Assembly: GCA_947584595.1 (NCBI GenBank)
Contig: CANPWP010000019.1
Location: 1 to 34,663, forward strand
Reading direction: 5' to 3'
Length of the DNA stretch: 34,663 bases
From: an uncultured Clostridia bacterium
GTDB taxonomy: Bacteria; Bacillota; Clostridia; Oscillospirales; Acutalibacteraceae
Shown: one piece after another, positions 24,461 through 31,467 of the stretch
Numbering within the stretch: the stretch's first letter is position 1
Layout: every line of letters starts with the position of its first letter
The notes under the pieces: model-generated
What the model saw: the letters and a program-made list of their open reading frames with translations, nothing else
The model's database searches: none
Told to the model about the DNA's origin: nothing
Translations under genes and position numbers: made by a program

Positions 24461-24489
24461 TATACTATGTGTTTTTAAAATAAAGGTGT
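24461..24489 (-). promoter_or_regulatory. Candidate sigma-K promoter of dpaAB
   Basis: The minus strand has CATAGTATA (24461-24469), matching the sigma-K -10 pattern CATAnnnTA, with an AC-containing -35 (ACACC at 24485-24489) at a spacing of about 16. Bacillus dipicolinate synthase is expressed late in the mother cell, as this would predict. A hairpin-forming GTATAAAAA/TTTTTATAC repeat lies between it and the start codon. Confidence 0.5.
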
Positions 24490-24527
24490 AATTTTAATTT
24501 TTGAGGAGATTTTGTAAGTATAACAAA

Positions 24528-24558
24528 ATTCAGCTCTCCGTTTTAGGAAAGCTGAAAT
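24528..24558 (-). terminator. Terminator between MutS-like gene and dpaA
   Basis: Arms around 24529-24539 and 24546-24556 pair fully on the minus strand using one G-U, followed by TTTTG. The plus strand also has a T run, so it may work both ways. Nearby, 24584-24604 is a second short hairpin (GGACAA/TTGTCC with CC/GG inside) that looks like a dispersed intergenic element. The remaining part of 24424-24714 shows no gene. Confidence 0.6.
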
Positions 24559-24714
24559 TTTTTAATGTTTCGTTTTATTTTTCGGACAACCGCAAGGATT
24601 GTCCCTACAATAATTAAAGAAAAGTAAAATACTTATATTAATGTATCAATTCTTATTAACTCTGTGAGAGATTTATTTCGGTATCATTTTTCTTATTAGC
24701 ATATTATGTCCTAT

Positions 24715-26448
24715 TTAATCGTTACTTTCTTTTGTTTTGCTGTCTATATTATTTTTTATCTGCTCAAAGGTTACTCCGTACTTTTTTGCTATATCTCTTG
24801 CGTAGCTGCTTCCCTGTGGCGGAGAAACATAAACTTTAAAGGAACGCTCGCCGTTATCTACTCCCGTTACAAGGCTTTCTGCTTTACTTTTATTTTGTTT
24901 ATCGCTATTAAGAGTTACAAGATTTTTAGCTAAATCGTGCATATGTGTATTAAAAATTGACCTTACGCCCAGATAACACATTGCTTTTACTACATCTCTT
25001 GCTATAAACAATCCCTCTGAAACATTAGTTGTTGCTAAGCTCTCATTAAGAAGCAAAAGACTTTTATTAGTAGCAACATCAAAAATATCCCACAAGCGTT
25101 TGCTTTCTTCGCCCAATCTGCCTAAATCCACGGTATCATTTTCATCAGCAGGAAAATGAGTGAAAATATTATCGCAGGGACTGATTTTTAAATTACTGCA
25201 AGGAGTGTAAATACCGTTTTGTGCAAGCAAAAATGCTAAACCTACTGCCTGAGTAAAGGTAGTTTTTCCGCCTCTGTTGGGTCCTGTAAGAATAAAAACT
25301 CTGCCTTTTTCATCATCAAAATCTATATCGTTGGAAACAATATTAAACTCTTCTCCATTAACTTTCTTTATTGCGAGTTTAAGGTTATATATTTCTTTTG
25401 CAGAAAATTCTCTTTCATCCTCCGAGATAACCTCTGCCTTACACATTTTTAAGCCCTTTTCCTGTATTTTATCTACAAGCTCTGCCCAGCGAATATAAAA
25501 AACAATTTCAGGCATTAAATTGACAAGAGAGTAACCGCTTATGTTTACATATTTTAAAAGGGTACTTTGAATATCACGCACTGTTTTTTTCATAATTTCA
25601 GTTACTGCTTTTTTCATACTGTCAGACAACGGGTCTCCGCCTGTTGCAGAGTCTCCCGAAGAAAGTGTAACATATCCTACAGCTCCGTTCTGCTCTATTT
25701 TACCGAAGCCCAAGTGTTCTTCCTTAAACTTTGGACTTGCAGGATGAAACTTTTTAATATTTTCTATATCAGTTCCGTGGTGAAGTTCATCCTTTGTATT
25801 TACAAACTTAACAAAATGATTCATTAATCCGGAGCTTGAAAACTCCTTATCATTTAAAGATAAGATTCCTGCCGTTTTAGGACGGAGCAAGGCATCAAGA
25901 TTTACTCCGATAGTAACACTTTTAAGTCTCTGTGCCTTTTTAAAAGTATCGTCAATATCAGCTTTAAGCTGAGGGAAACCGCTTTGGTTATAAATATTTT
26001 CAATATAGTTTTTAAGATTTCTAAGTCCTTCTGACTGAATATCTGTTTCTTCAAGGCACTCTTTCATTTCGGTTATACATTTTACATAGCCGTCAATTTC
26101 CCTTAACCTGTTTATCAACTTCCAAAGTGACGAGGCTTCCGAATCTTTTTGAAAACGCTCCAAATCACGCAGGTTTGCAAGCTCTTTTAAAAGCTCCGTA
26201 AGAACATTTCTGAGCTTCGGAAACTTTAAAAAATCTTCAAAAACGTCACAGCGGTATTTTACGGTTTTTGCATCAGAAGTTATTTTGGACATAATTTTTA
26301 GAATAACATTTCTTTCATATTCATCTTTCGTAAGATTTTGGCAAATAAACTCAAGTGATAAATCATTAATTGCTTCATTTGTTAAACTATTAAATTTTGC
26401 ATTTGAATTTTCAGGATTTAACAGGCTGAAATTTTCCATAACACTCAT
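24715..26448 (-). CDS. MutS-like ATPase without mismatch-recognition domain
   Basis: A 577-residue protein with a helical MutS core/lever region and a C-terminal MutS-type ABC ATPase. Walker A is G-P-N-R-G-G-K-T-T near residue 390. The signature region is D-L-G-R-L-G-E-E-S-K-R-L. The Walker B region reads L-L-L-L-N-E-S-L-A-T-T-N, with Asn where classic MutS has Asp, and a switch histidine follows in N-T-H-M-H-D-L. It lacks the N-terminal mismatch-binding domains of MutS and the Smr nuclease domain of MutS2. It is one of the MutS-like side families of Firmicutes with no settled function. It is monocistronic, ending before a terminator. Confidence 0.85.
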   Translation of the reverse strand: MSVMENFSLLNPENSNAKFNSLTNEAINDLSLEFICQNLTKDEYERNVILKIMSKITSDAKTVKYRCDVFEDFLKFPKLRNVLTELLKELANLRDLERFQKDSEASSLWKLINRLREIDGYVKCITEMKECLEETDIQSEGLRNLKNYIENIYNQSGFPQLKADIDDTFKKAQRLKSVTIGVNLDALLRPKTAGILSLNDKEFSSSGLMNHFVKFVNTKDELHHGTDIENIKKFHPASPKFKEEHLGFGKIEQNGAVGYVTLSSGDSATGGDPLSDSMKKAVTEIMKKTVRDIQSTLLKYVNISGYSLVNLMPEIVFYIRWAELVDKIQEKGLKMCKAEVISEDEREFSAKEIYNLKLAIKKVNGEEFNIVSNDIDFDDEKGRVFILTGPNRGGKTTFTQAVGLAFLLAQNGIYTPCSNLKISPCDNIFTHFPADENDTVDLGRLGEESKRLWDIFDVATNKSLLLLNESLATTNVSEGLFIARDVVKAMCYLGVRSIFNTHMHDLAKNLVTLNSDKQNKSKAESLVTGVDNGERSFKVYVSPPQGSSYARDIAKKYGVTFEQIKNNIDSKTKESND

Positions 26449-26546
26449 CTTCTCTTTTCAATGAAATATAATTTACTTAATAAAAAAATACTATAAAGAA
26501 TTATCGGTGTCAATAAAAACTGATATTTTACTTTTGCTTATAAAAC

Positions 26547-26578
26547 AAAAACAGAGCCCTGTGAAAAGGCTCTGTTTT
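26547..26578. terminator. Terminator after the DUF1540 gene
   Basis: Perfect 11-bp arms AAAACAGAGCC (26547-26557) and GGCTCTGTTTT (26568-26578) with A and T runs at both ends, so it can work in both directions. It lies about 30 bases beyond the DUF1540 stop. Confidence 0.8.
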
Positions 26579-26605
26579 CATAGCTGTATGAGCTGATTTC
26601 AACTT

Positions 26606-26785
26606 TTAGCAAGTACATTTAGCTACAAAGTTTTCGCAGTCTGTACATTTACATTCCGTCGGATTTACTTCATGTGTACCTACTGTAATGCTGTCAAGTG
26701 CACAATAATTTTGTGAATCGTTATGATTTTCGCAGCTTGTTACTGTACATTTAATGCTTTTGTTCGCGTAAGAATTATCTACCAT
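26606..26785 (-). CDS. DUF1540 small cysteine-rich protein
   Basis: A 59-residue protein from the ATG at 26785, chosen because AGAGGTG lies 7-13 bases upstream; a longer frame to 26851 has no ribosome site. It contains I-K-C-T-V-T-S-C-E-N-H, C-A-L-D-S-I-T-V-G and C-K-C-T-D-C-E-N-F, the DUF1540 pattern of paired cysteines that probably bind metal. Such proteins are common in spore-forming Clostridia and their function is not established. It is divergent from the small membrane protein at 26908. Confidence 0.85.
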   Translation of the reverse strand: MVDNSYANKSIKCTVTSCENHNDSQNYCALDSITVGTHEVNPTECKCTDCENFVAKCTC

Positions 26786-26907
26786 CTTTATCACCTCTGG
26801 AAATTCTGCAAGAATTTTATCCTCGCAAAAATATTTTTTGCAAAAAATCATCTAATATACTGAACAAAAATTTAAATTTTTTATAAACTATATTAAGAGG
26901 TGAGCTT

Positions 26908-27261
26908 ATGAACATAGTAGGAATTTGTATCATTACTGTTTTTGCAATTTTAGGTCTTTCTGAATTTATAAGAGGCTTGGTAATGTTTATATGCAAAAAA
27001 ACGTCTCCGAAAGAATTTTCCATACTTATTATACCCATTAAAAAAAATTGTGAGGAAGCAGAATATATTCTGCGAAGTGCAGCTCAGCAAGTAAGATTCA
27101 GCAAAAAGAACATAATTAAAAAGATTGTTTGTGTTCTGGATAAACCGAGTATTCAAACAGAAAAAATCTGTACCGCTGTATGCAAGGAATACCCCTTTAT
27201 GGAAGTTGCACACTTAAATGAATTAAAATATATTCTCAAAAAGAATTATGAATGGCAATAA
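26908..27261 (+). CDS. Small membrane-anchored protein, unknown
   Basis: A 117-residue protein with one N-terminal membrane helix (about residues 3-29: I-V-G-I-C-I-I-T-V-F-A-I-L-G-L) and a cytoplasmic alpha/beta domain: I-L-I-I-P-I-K-K-N-C-E-E-A-E-Y-I-L-R-S-A, then I-V-C-V-L-D-K-P-S. I do not recognise a named family. AAGAGGTGAGCTT precedes the ATG, and a strong terminator follows 3 bases after the stop. It is the only plus-strand gene in the right half of the window. Confidence 0.8.
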   Translation: MNIVGICIITVFAILGLSEFIRGLVMFICKKTSPKEFSILIIPIKKNCEEAEYILRSAAQQVRFSKKNIIKKIVCVLDKPSIQTEKICTAVCKEYPFMEVAHLNELKYILKKNYEWQ

Positions 27262-27262
27262 A

Positions 27263-27305
27263 AATGCTGTCTCAAAACTTAATTCGTTTTGAGACAGCAT
27301 TTTTT
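27263..27305 (+). terminator. Strong terminator of the small membrane protein gene
   Basis: A perfect 16-bp stem (27263-27278 with 27286-27301) and a T run on the plus strand. The stem is symmetric and could also stop leftward transcription. Confidence 0.9.
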
Positions 27306-27491
27306 GTTTTTTTAAATTCTGAAAGGTCGTTTTAGATATACTGTATATATAAATTATATTTTTTAACTAAAAATAAAAACAAACTTATAGCTTAAATTTG
27401 CTATATATTTTGTTTCTTTGTTTCCTTTTCTCAATTTTTTCCGCTTAAACAAAGGGGTGTTTTCTATACCTAAAGTCACAAATATAAAAAA

Positions 27492-27514
27492 CAGGCAGAG
27501 AAATTCTCTGCCTG
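27492..27514 (-). terminator. Terminator after rplL
   Basis: Nine-bp arms CAGGCAGAG (27492-27500) and CTCTGCCTG (27506-27514) followed on the minus strand by TTTTTTATA. It closes the rplJ-rplL transcript, so rpoB is not co-transcribed here. The stretch 27308-27490 shows no gene. Confidence 0.88.
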
Positions 27515-27538
27515 CAATGTATAAAACTTGAAGTAAAA

Positions 27539-27916
27539 TTACTTTAATTCTACTTCTGCGCCTGCTTCCTCAAGTTTAGCCTTCATAGCTTCAGCATCGT
27601 CCTTACCAACAGCCTCTTTAACTGTCTTAGGAGCTTCGTCAACTAAAGCCTTAGCCTCTTTAAGACCTAAACCTGTTACTTCACGAACTACCTTGATAAC
27701 AGCAATCTTGTTGCCGCCTGCAGACTTAAGAACTACGTCAAAGTCTGTTTTTTCTTCAGCAGCAGCCTCTCCGCCTGCTGCAGGTCCTGCAACTGCAACT
27801 GCAGCAGCTGCTGATACACCAAATTCATCCTCTACAGCGTGTACAAGCTCAGAAAGCTCTAAAACTGTGAGGCCTTTTAATTCTTCAATAATAGCAGTAA
27901 TCTTTTCAGATGCCAT
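27539..27916 (-). CDS. rplL: 50S ribosomal protein L7/L12
   Basis: The 125-residue stalk protein that recruits translation factors. The start is the ATG at 27916, with GGAGGTAAATAAA just upstream; a longer frame runs into that site. The N-terminal dimerisation region ([14 protein letters not shown]), the Ala/Gly-rich hinge (about 38-56) and the C-terminal domain with [17 protein letters not shown] are all present. It follows rplJ and ends the operon. Confidence 0.98.
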   Translation of the reverse strand: MASEKITAIIEELKGLTVLELSELVHAVEDEFGVSAAAAVAVAGPAAGGEAAAEEKTDFDVVLKSAGGNKIAVIKVVREVTGLGLKEAKALVDEAPKTVKEAVGKDDAEAMKAKLEEAGAEVELK

Positions 27917-27985
27917 TTTATTTACCTCCAATAAATTAATAATTAATTTTCTTTTAAATTCCGAATAATTCGGTTTTACAGCAAA

Positions 27986-28564
27986 TTATTCTGCTGCATC
28001 TTCTTTTGTCTCTTCTGTAGCAGGAACTGCCTGTTCAGCAGGGACTTCTTCAGCTTTTTCTGCCGGAATTGCACCGCCCTTATCAACTAATGCCTGAACA
28101 ACACGGGCAAAAGCTGCGATAGGTGCCTGGAAAGCACCAAGTACATTTGCGAGAAGAACATCACGAGTCGGTAATTTAGAAAGATTAATGATTGTGTCAT
28201 TATCTACTACTGCGCCGTCCATAAAACCTGTTTTGATTTTAAAGTTATCATGATTCTTCGCATAACCGCAAAGAATACGGGCTGCGGCAGCATAGTCTTC
28301 ATCACTTGTAGCGATAGCTGTTGTACCGTTAAGAGTAGGAATAATGTCGTTAAGACCAACTTCCTCACAAGCTCTTGTTAAAAGTGTATTTTTAACTACT
28401 GTGTAATTAACGCCTGCTTCACGAAGCTCTTTTCTGAGCTTTGTATCATCTTCAACATTAATACCTTCATAGCTGACAACTACGCCTGTAACAGAGTTTT
28501 TAAGTCTTTCGGAAAGTTCAGCAACTATAGCCTTTTTAGCTTCTAAAACACTTTGGCTTGGCAA
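27986..28564 (-). CDS. rplJ: 50S ribosomal protein L10
   Basis: A 192-residue protein that anchors L7/L12 dimers to the ribosome and binds its own leader. It starts with TTG at 28564: GGAGGTGAATAAAAC is correctly spaced, and the protein begins M-P-S-Q-S-V-L-E-A-K-K as expected for L10. The body contains Y-T-V-V-K-N-T-L-L-T-R-A. The C-terminal tail is Ala/Glu-rich (E-E-V-P-A-E-Q-A-V-P-A-T-E), somewhat longer than in Bacillus. It is governed by the L10 leader and attenuator upstream. Confidence 0.97.
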   Translation of the reverse strand: MPSQSVLEAKKAIVAELSERLKNSVTGVVVSYEGINVEDDTKLRKELREAGVNYTVVKNTLLTRACEEVGLNDIIPTLNGTTAIATSDEDYAAAARILCGYAKNHDNFKIKTGFMDGAVVDNDTIINLSKLPTRDVLLANVLGAFQAPIAAFARVVQALVDKGGAIPAEKAEEVPAEQAVPATEETKEDAAE

Positions 28565-28603
28565 GTTTTATTCACCTCCGTTAAATCATGTTATAACGCA
28601 GTT

Positions 28604-28635
28604 CAAAAAAAATCCCTCCAAAGACATTGGAGGGA
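28604..28635 (-). terminator. Attenuator hairpin in the L10 leader
   Basis: TCCCTCCA (28613-28620) pairs with TGGAGGGA (28628-28635), followed on the minus strand by eight or more T. It lies between the L10-binding leader and rplJ, so it is probably a regulated terminator. Confidence 0.85.
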
Positions 28636-28741
28636 AGGTTAAATACAAATTAAGCATACAAACATAATGCTTTTAATGCACTTTCCTCGGCAGGCAGAGA
28701 ATAACTCTTTACGCTTATGCACCTGCTGTCTTTAGAACAAC
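28604..28741 (-). promoter_or_regulatory. L10 ribosomal protein leader
   Basis: Untranslated leader of rplJ-rplL. It carries the marks of the L10 autoregulatory RNA: AAGACAGCAGGTGC near the 5' end and CCTGCCGAGGAAAG further on, which pair to form the L10-L12 binding helix. It ends in an attenuator hairpin. Excess L10-L12 complex is expected to favour termination. Confidence 0.88.
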
Positions 28742-28747
28742 GAATAT

Positions 28748-28776
28748 ATTGTAACACAAAAGTGTTAGCTTGTCAA
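28748..28776 (-). promoter_or_regulatory. Promoter of rplJ-rplL
   Basis: Consensus TTGACA (28771-28776), 17 bases, then TACAAT (28748-28753) on the minus strand. The -35 box lies two bases beyond the rplA stop codon, so rplJL has its own promoter immediately after the L11-L1 genes. Confidence 0.85.
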
Positions 28777-28777
28777 A

Positions 28778-29476
28778 TTATACTGAAAACTTAGCAGGGT
28801 TAATTCTAACGCTTGGACCCATTGTTGAAGTTACAGCACAAGATTTAATATACTGACCCTTTGCAGCGGCAGGCTTAGCTTTAACTATAGCACCCATTAA
28901 AGTATCGAAGTTTTCAAGTAACTTCTGCTCACCAAAGCTTGCTTTGCCGATTGGGCAGTGAATAATATTTGTTTTATCAAGACGGTACTCAATTTTACCT
29001 GCTTTAGCTTCTGTAACAGCTCTTGCAACATCAGGTGTAACAGTACCTGCTTTTGGGTTAGGCATTAAGCCGCGGGGACCAAGAATTTTACCTAAACGTC
29101 CTACAATACCCATGCAGTCAGGTGTTGTGATAAGAACATCAAAATCCATCCAGTTTTCTGACTGAATTTTCTGAGCCATATCTTCAGCACCAACGAAATC
29201 AGCACCTGCTTCTTTTGCAGCTTTTTCGTTTTCGTCACCCTTGCAGATAACAAGAACTTTTACATTTTTACCGGTACCGTTAGGAAGAACGATAGCACCT
29301 CTAACCTGCTGATCAGCATGACGGGAATCAACGCCAAGCTTTACATGAAGCTCGATTGTTTCGTCAAACTTAGCAGTAGCAGTTTTAATAACTGTTGCAA
29401 GTGCCTCGTCAGAATCATATAATTTTGTTTTGTCAATCAGTTTTGCACTGTCAACATATTTTTTACCGTGTTTCAT
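28778..29476 (-). CDS. rplA: 50S ribosomal protein L1
   Basis: A 232-residue L1 that forms the mobile L1 stalk near the E site and in many bacteria represses its own mRNA. Typical segments are [36 protein letters not shown] and a C-terminal [19 protein letters not shown] precedes the ATG. The 51-base gap to rplK holds a GTGGGAGG...ACCACC element that also occurs before rplK. Confidence 0.98.
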   Translation of the reverse strand: MKHGKKYVDSAKLIDKTKLYDSDEALATVIKTATAKFDETIELHVKLGVDSRHADQQVRGAIVLPNGTGKNVKVLVICKGDENEKAAKEAGADFVGAEDMAQKIQSENWMDFDVLITTPDCMGIVGRLGKILGPRGLMPNPKAGTVTPDVARAVTEAKAGKIEYRLDKTNIIHCPIGKASFGEQKLLENFDTLMGAIVKAKPAAAKGQYIKSCAVTSTMGPSVRINPAKFSV

Positions 29477-29494
29477 CGTTATCCTCCATAATTA

Positions 29495-29523
29495 GGTGGT
29501 TCAGCGGAATTTTCCTCCCACCC
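29495..29523 (-). promoter_or_regulatory. rplA leader element, possible L1-binding site
   Basis: The minus strand carries GGTGGGAGGAAAATTCC followed by GAACCACC, whose ends pair. The same GTGGGAGGnAA ... ACCAC arrangement occurs before rplK. Its position fits a translational operator, but binding of L1 is an inference. Confidence 0.45.
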
Positions 29524-29527
29524 GGAA

Positions 29528-29953
29528 TTAGTCAACTACTTCAATGCCCATGCTTCTTGCAGTACCTGCAATCATGCTCATAGCACTTTCAACGCTTGCA
29601 GCATTTAAGTCAGGCATTTTCTGTTCAGCGATTTTCTGAACCTGTTCACGGGTAATCTTTGCAACCTTGTTTTTGTTAGGTACGCCTGAACCTGATTCGA
29701 TTCCGCATGCCTTTTTAATGAGTACAGCCGCAGGCGGTGTCTTTGTAATAAAAGTAAAAGAACGGTCTGCGTATACTGTGATTACTACAGGAATAATAAG
29801 TCCTGCGTCATTTTTAGTGCGCTCGTTAAAATCTTTAGTGAACGCAACAATGTTTACACCATGCTGACCGAGAGCCGGTCCAACAGGTGGTGCCGGAGTA
29901 GCCTTTCCGGCAGGTATTTGCAGCTTAATTAAGCCTACTACCTTTTGAGCCAT
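29528..29953 (-). CDS. rplK: 50S ribosomal protein L11
   Basis: A 141-residue protein at the GTPase-associated centre. The start is the ATG at 29953, with GGAGGTGCAAAAACA upstream; a longer frame to 30025 would translate the leader. The proline-rich [17 protein letters not shown] region (about 13-29) and the C-terminal A-G-T-A-R-S-M-G-I rRNA-binding segment identify it. It lies after nusG, as usual. Confidence 0.98.
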   Translation of the reverse strand: MAQKVVGLIKLQIPAGKATPAPPVGPALGQHGVNIVAFTKDFNERTKNDAGLIIPVVITVYADRSFTFITKTPPAAVLIKKACGIESGSGVPNKNKVAKITREQVQKIAEQKMPDLNAASVESAMSMIAGTARSMGIEVVD

Positions 29954-29975
29954 TGTTTTTGCACCTCCAAAATTC

Positions 29976-30016
29976 GTGGTAAATTGCGGGACGCCACTAT
30001 GTAGGTTCCCTCCCAC
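29976..30016 (-). promoter_or_regulatory. rplK leader element, possible L1-binding site
   Basis: The minus strand reads GTGGGAGGGAACC, a spacer with TAGTGGCGTCCCGC, then ACCAC about 20 bases before the rplK start. It is the counterpart of the element before rplA. A short AAGCAA/TTGCTT hairpin with a T run lies between this element and the nusG stop. Confidence 0.45.
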
Positions 30017-30066
30017 AGGAAACAAAGTGTTCCCAAATAAAAAGCAAATTGCTTATTATTTATAAA

Positions 30067-30594
30067 TTAATCTTCTACTGCCTCAGCCTGATTAAGTTCA
30101 AGCTCAACAGGAGTTTCACGTCCGAACATTGAAACGACAACACGGACATAATTCTTATCAGCGTCAAGTTCTTCAACAGTACCGATAAAGTCCTCAAGAG
30201 GACCGTCGATAATGCGAACCGAATCGCCGACACCATATGATATATTAGCCGAGCGGGATTCAACTCCCATTCTGTAAACCTCTTCAGTAGTAAGAGGAAC
30301 CGGCTTTGATGAAGGTCCTACAAATCCCGTACAGCCACGGATATTGCGGACAACATACCAAGTTTCATCAGTATATACCATTTTGACAAAAACATAACCG
30401 GGATAAAGCTTGTGTTCAACCTGCTTTTCCTTGTCATCTTTTATTTCTGTCACAACTTCAGTAGGAACTTTAACTTCTTTAATCAAATCTTGTAAGTTTC
30501 TGTTTTCAACAGTTGTAATTAAATTAGAAGCTACCTTGTTCTCATATCCCGAATAGGTATGAACAACATACCATTTCGCTTCTTGATCTGCCAT
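30067..30594 (-). CDS. nusG: Transcription factor NusG
   Basis: A 175-residue NusG that binds RNA polymerase and links it to Rho or the ribosome. The NGN domain begins W-Y-V-V-H-T-Y-S-G-Y-E-N-K-V-A and includes P-G-Y-V-F-V-K-M. The KOW domain near the C terminus has V-R-I-I-D-G-P-L-E-D-F-I-G-T-V. It lies 40 bases downstream of secE in the standard rpmG-secE-nusG order. Confidence 0.98.
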   Translation of the reverse strand: MADQEAKWYVVHTYSGYENKVASNLITTVENRNLQDLIKEVKVPTEVVTEIKDDKEKQVEHKLYPGYVFVKMVYTDETWYVVRNIRGCTGFVGPSSKPVPLTTEEVYRMGVESRSANISYGVGDSVRIIDGPLEDFIGTVEELDADKNYVRVVVSMFGRETPVELELNQAEAVED

Positions 30595-30634
30595 TACTTA
30601 CATCCTTTCTTAAAGTTGGTAAATACTTAACAGA

Positions 30635-30898
30635 TTAAGCAGAATACATAGACATTACTAAACTCAGCAAAGCAAACAGACCGGAATCAAGGGCATATAC
30701 AAATACACCTATTACTGCAATCACCAAAAGAACGATACCAAAGTTTTTGGTAGTCTGAACAGGTGTAGGCCAGGTAATTTTTTTAATTTCACCCTTGCAT
30801 TCACGGAGATATTTCAAAGCTTTTGAGAAAATGTTTGGCTTCTTGCTTTTTTTAGCTGTCTTTTTCTCATTTTTTGTTTCAAGATTTTTCTCAGCCAT
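30635..30898 (-). CDS. secE: Preprotein translocase subunit SecE
   Basis: An 87-residue SecE with a charged N-terminal tail, an amphipathic helix (K-A-L-K-Y-L-R-E-C-K-G-E-I-K-K-I-T-W-P) and a single membrane helix (I-V-L-L-V-I-A-V-I-G-V-F-V-Y-A). This is the short one-span form of Gram-positive bacteria, which clamps SecY. GGAGGTAAAAT precedes the ATG, 14 bases after rpmG. Confidence 0.97.
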   Translation of the reverse strand: MAEKNLETKNEKKTAKKSKKPNIFSKALKYLRECKGEIKKITWPTPVQTTKNFGIVLLVIAVIGVFVYALDSGLFALLSLVMSMYSA

Positions 30899-30912
30899 AT
30901 TTTACCTCCGTA

Positions 30913-31062
30913 TTATTTTGTTTCCTTGTGAAGAGTATGTTTCTTGCAGAATCTGCAATACTTGTTCATCTCAAGCCTGTCAGGATTATTTTTTTTGTTT
31001 TTCATTGTGTTGTAATTTCGTTGTTTGCACTCTGTGCAGGCAAGTGTAATTTTTACTCTCAT
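30913..31062 (-). CDS. rpmG: 50S ribosomal protein L33
   Basis: A 49-residue protein: [17 protein letters not shown], ending [15 protein letters not shown]. Two C-x2-C pairs mark the zinc-binding form of L33. GGAGGTG lies 6-12 bases before the ATG. It heads the rpmG-secE-nusG genes. No tRNA gene lies between rpmG and secE. Confidence 0.96.
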   Translation of the reverse strand: MRVKITLACTECKQRNYNTMKNKKNNPDRLEMNKYCRFCKKHTLHKETK

Positions 31063-31146
31063 TAGCGGCACCTCCAGCTTATTTTAGGAATTTTACAGCC
31101 TCCCTCAAAAGGGCAGAAAAAAATACCCCTTTTATGAGGTAACGTC

Positions 31147-31175
31147 ATTATATCACAGTGCGGTCAAATCGTCAA
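31147..31175 (-). promoter_or_regulatory. Promoter of rpmG-secE-nusG
   Basis: Minus-strand TTGACG (31170-31175), 17 bases, then a perfect TATAAT (31147-31152), about 85 bases before rpmG. The rest of 31176-31413 is AT-rich and shows no gene. Confidence 0.85.
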
Positions 31176-31413
31176 GTGTTTTTTGGAAATTTATTAATAT
31201 ATATTTTTCAAAGTTAAAATTTTTATTTTTAATTAAATAACAATAAATAAACTTTTATATTCTGTTTTTTTAATAAGCAATATTTTAACTTAGAAAACAA
31301 CTAAATTAAATATAGTATTTAAAAAAAGACCCCTTTAACAATAAATTTCTATTAAGGAAAATGAAGAATCAAAGCCTTTGTTTTAGTTCTGTATTATGGT
31401 TTTTAACACATTG

Positions 31414-31443
31414 AGGCTTGGCACTAAATAAAGTGTCAAGCCT
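31414..31443. terminator. Inverted repeat after argS, possible terminator
   Basis: AGGCTTGGCACT (31414-31425) and AGTGTCAAGCCT (31432-31443) pair over 12 bp with one G-U on the plus strand or one mismatch on the minus strand. It lies 24 bases beyond the argS stop, but the minus-strand T run is poor. Confidence 0.5.
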
Positions 31444-31467
31444 TTAATGGTTTTTAACAATTATTAA

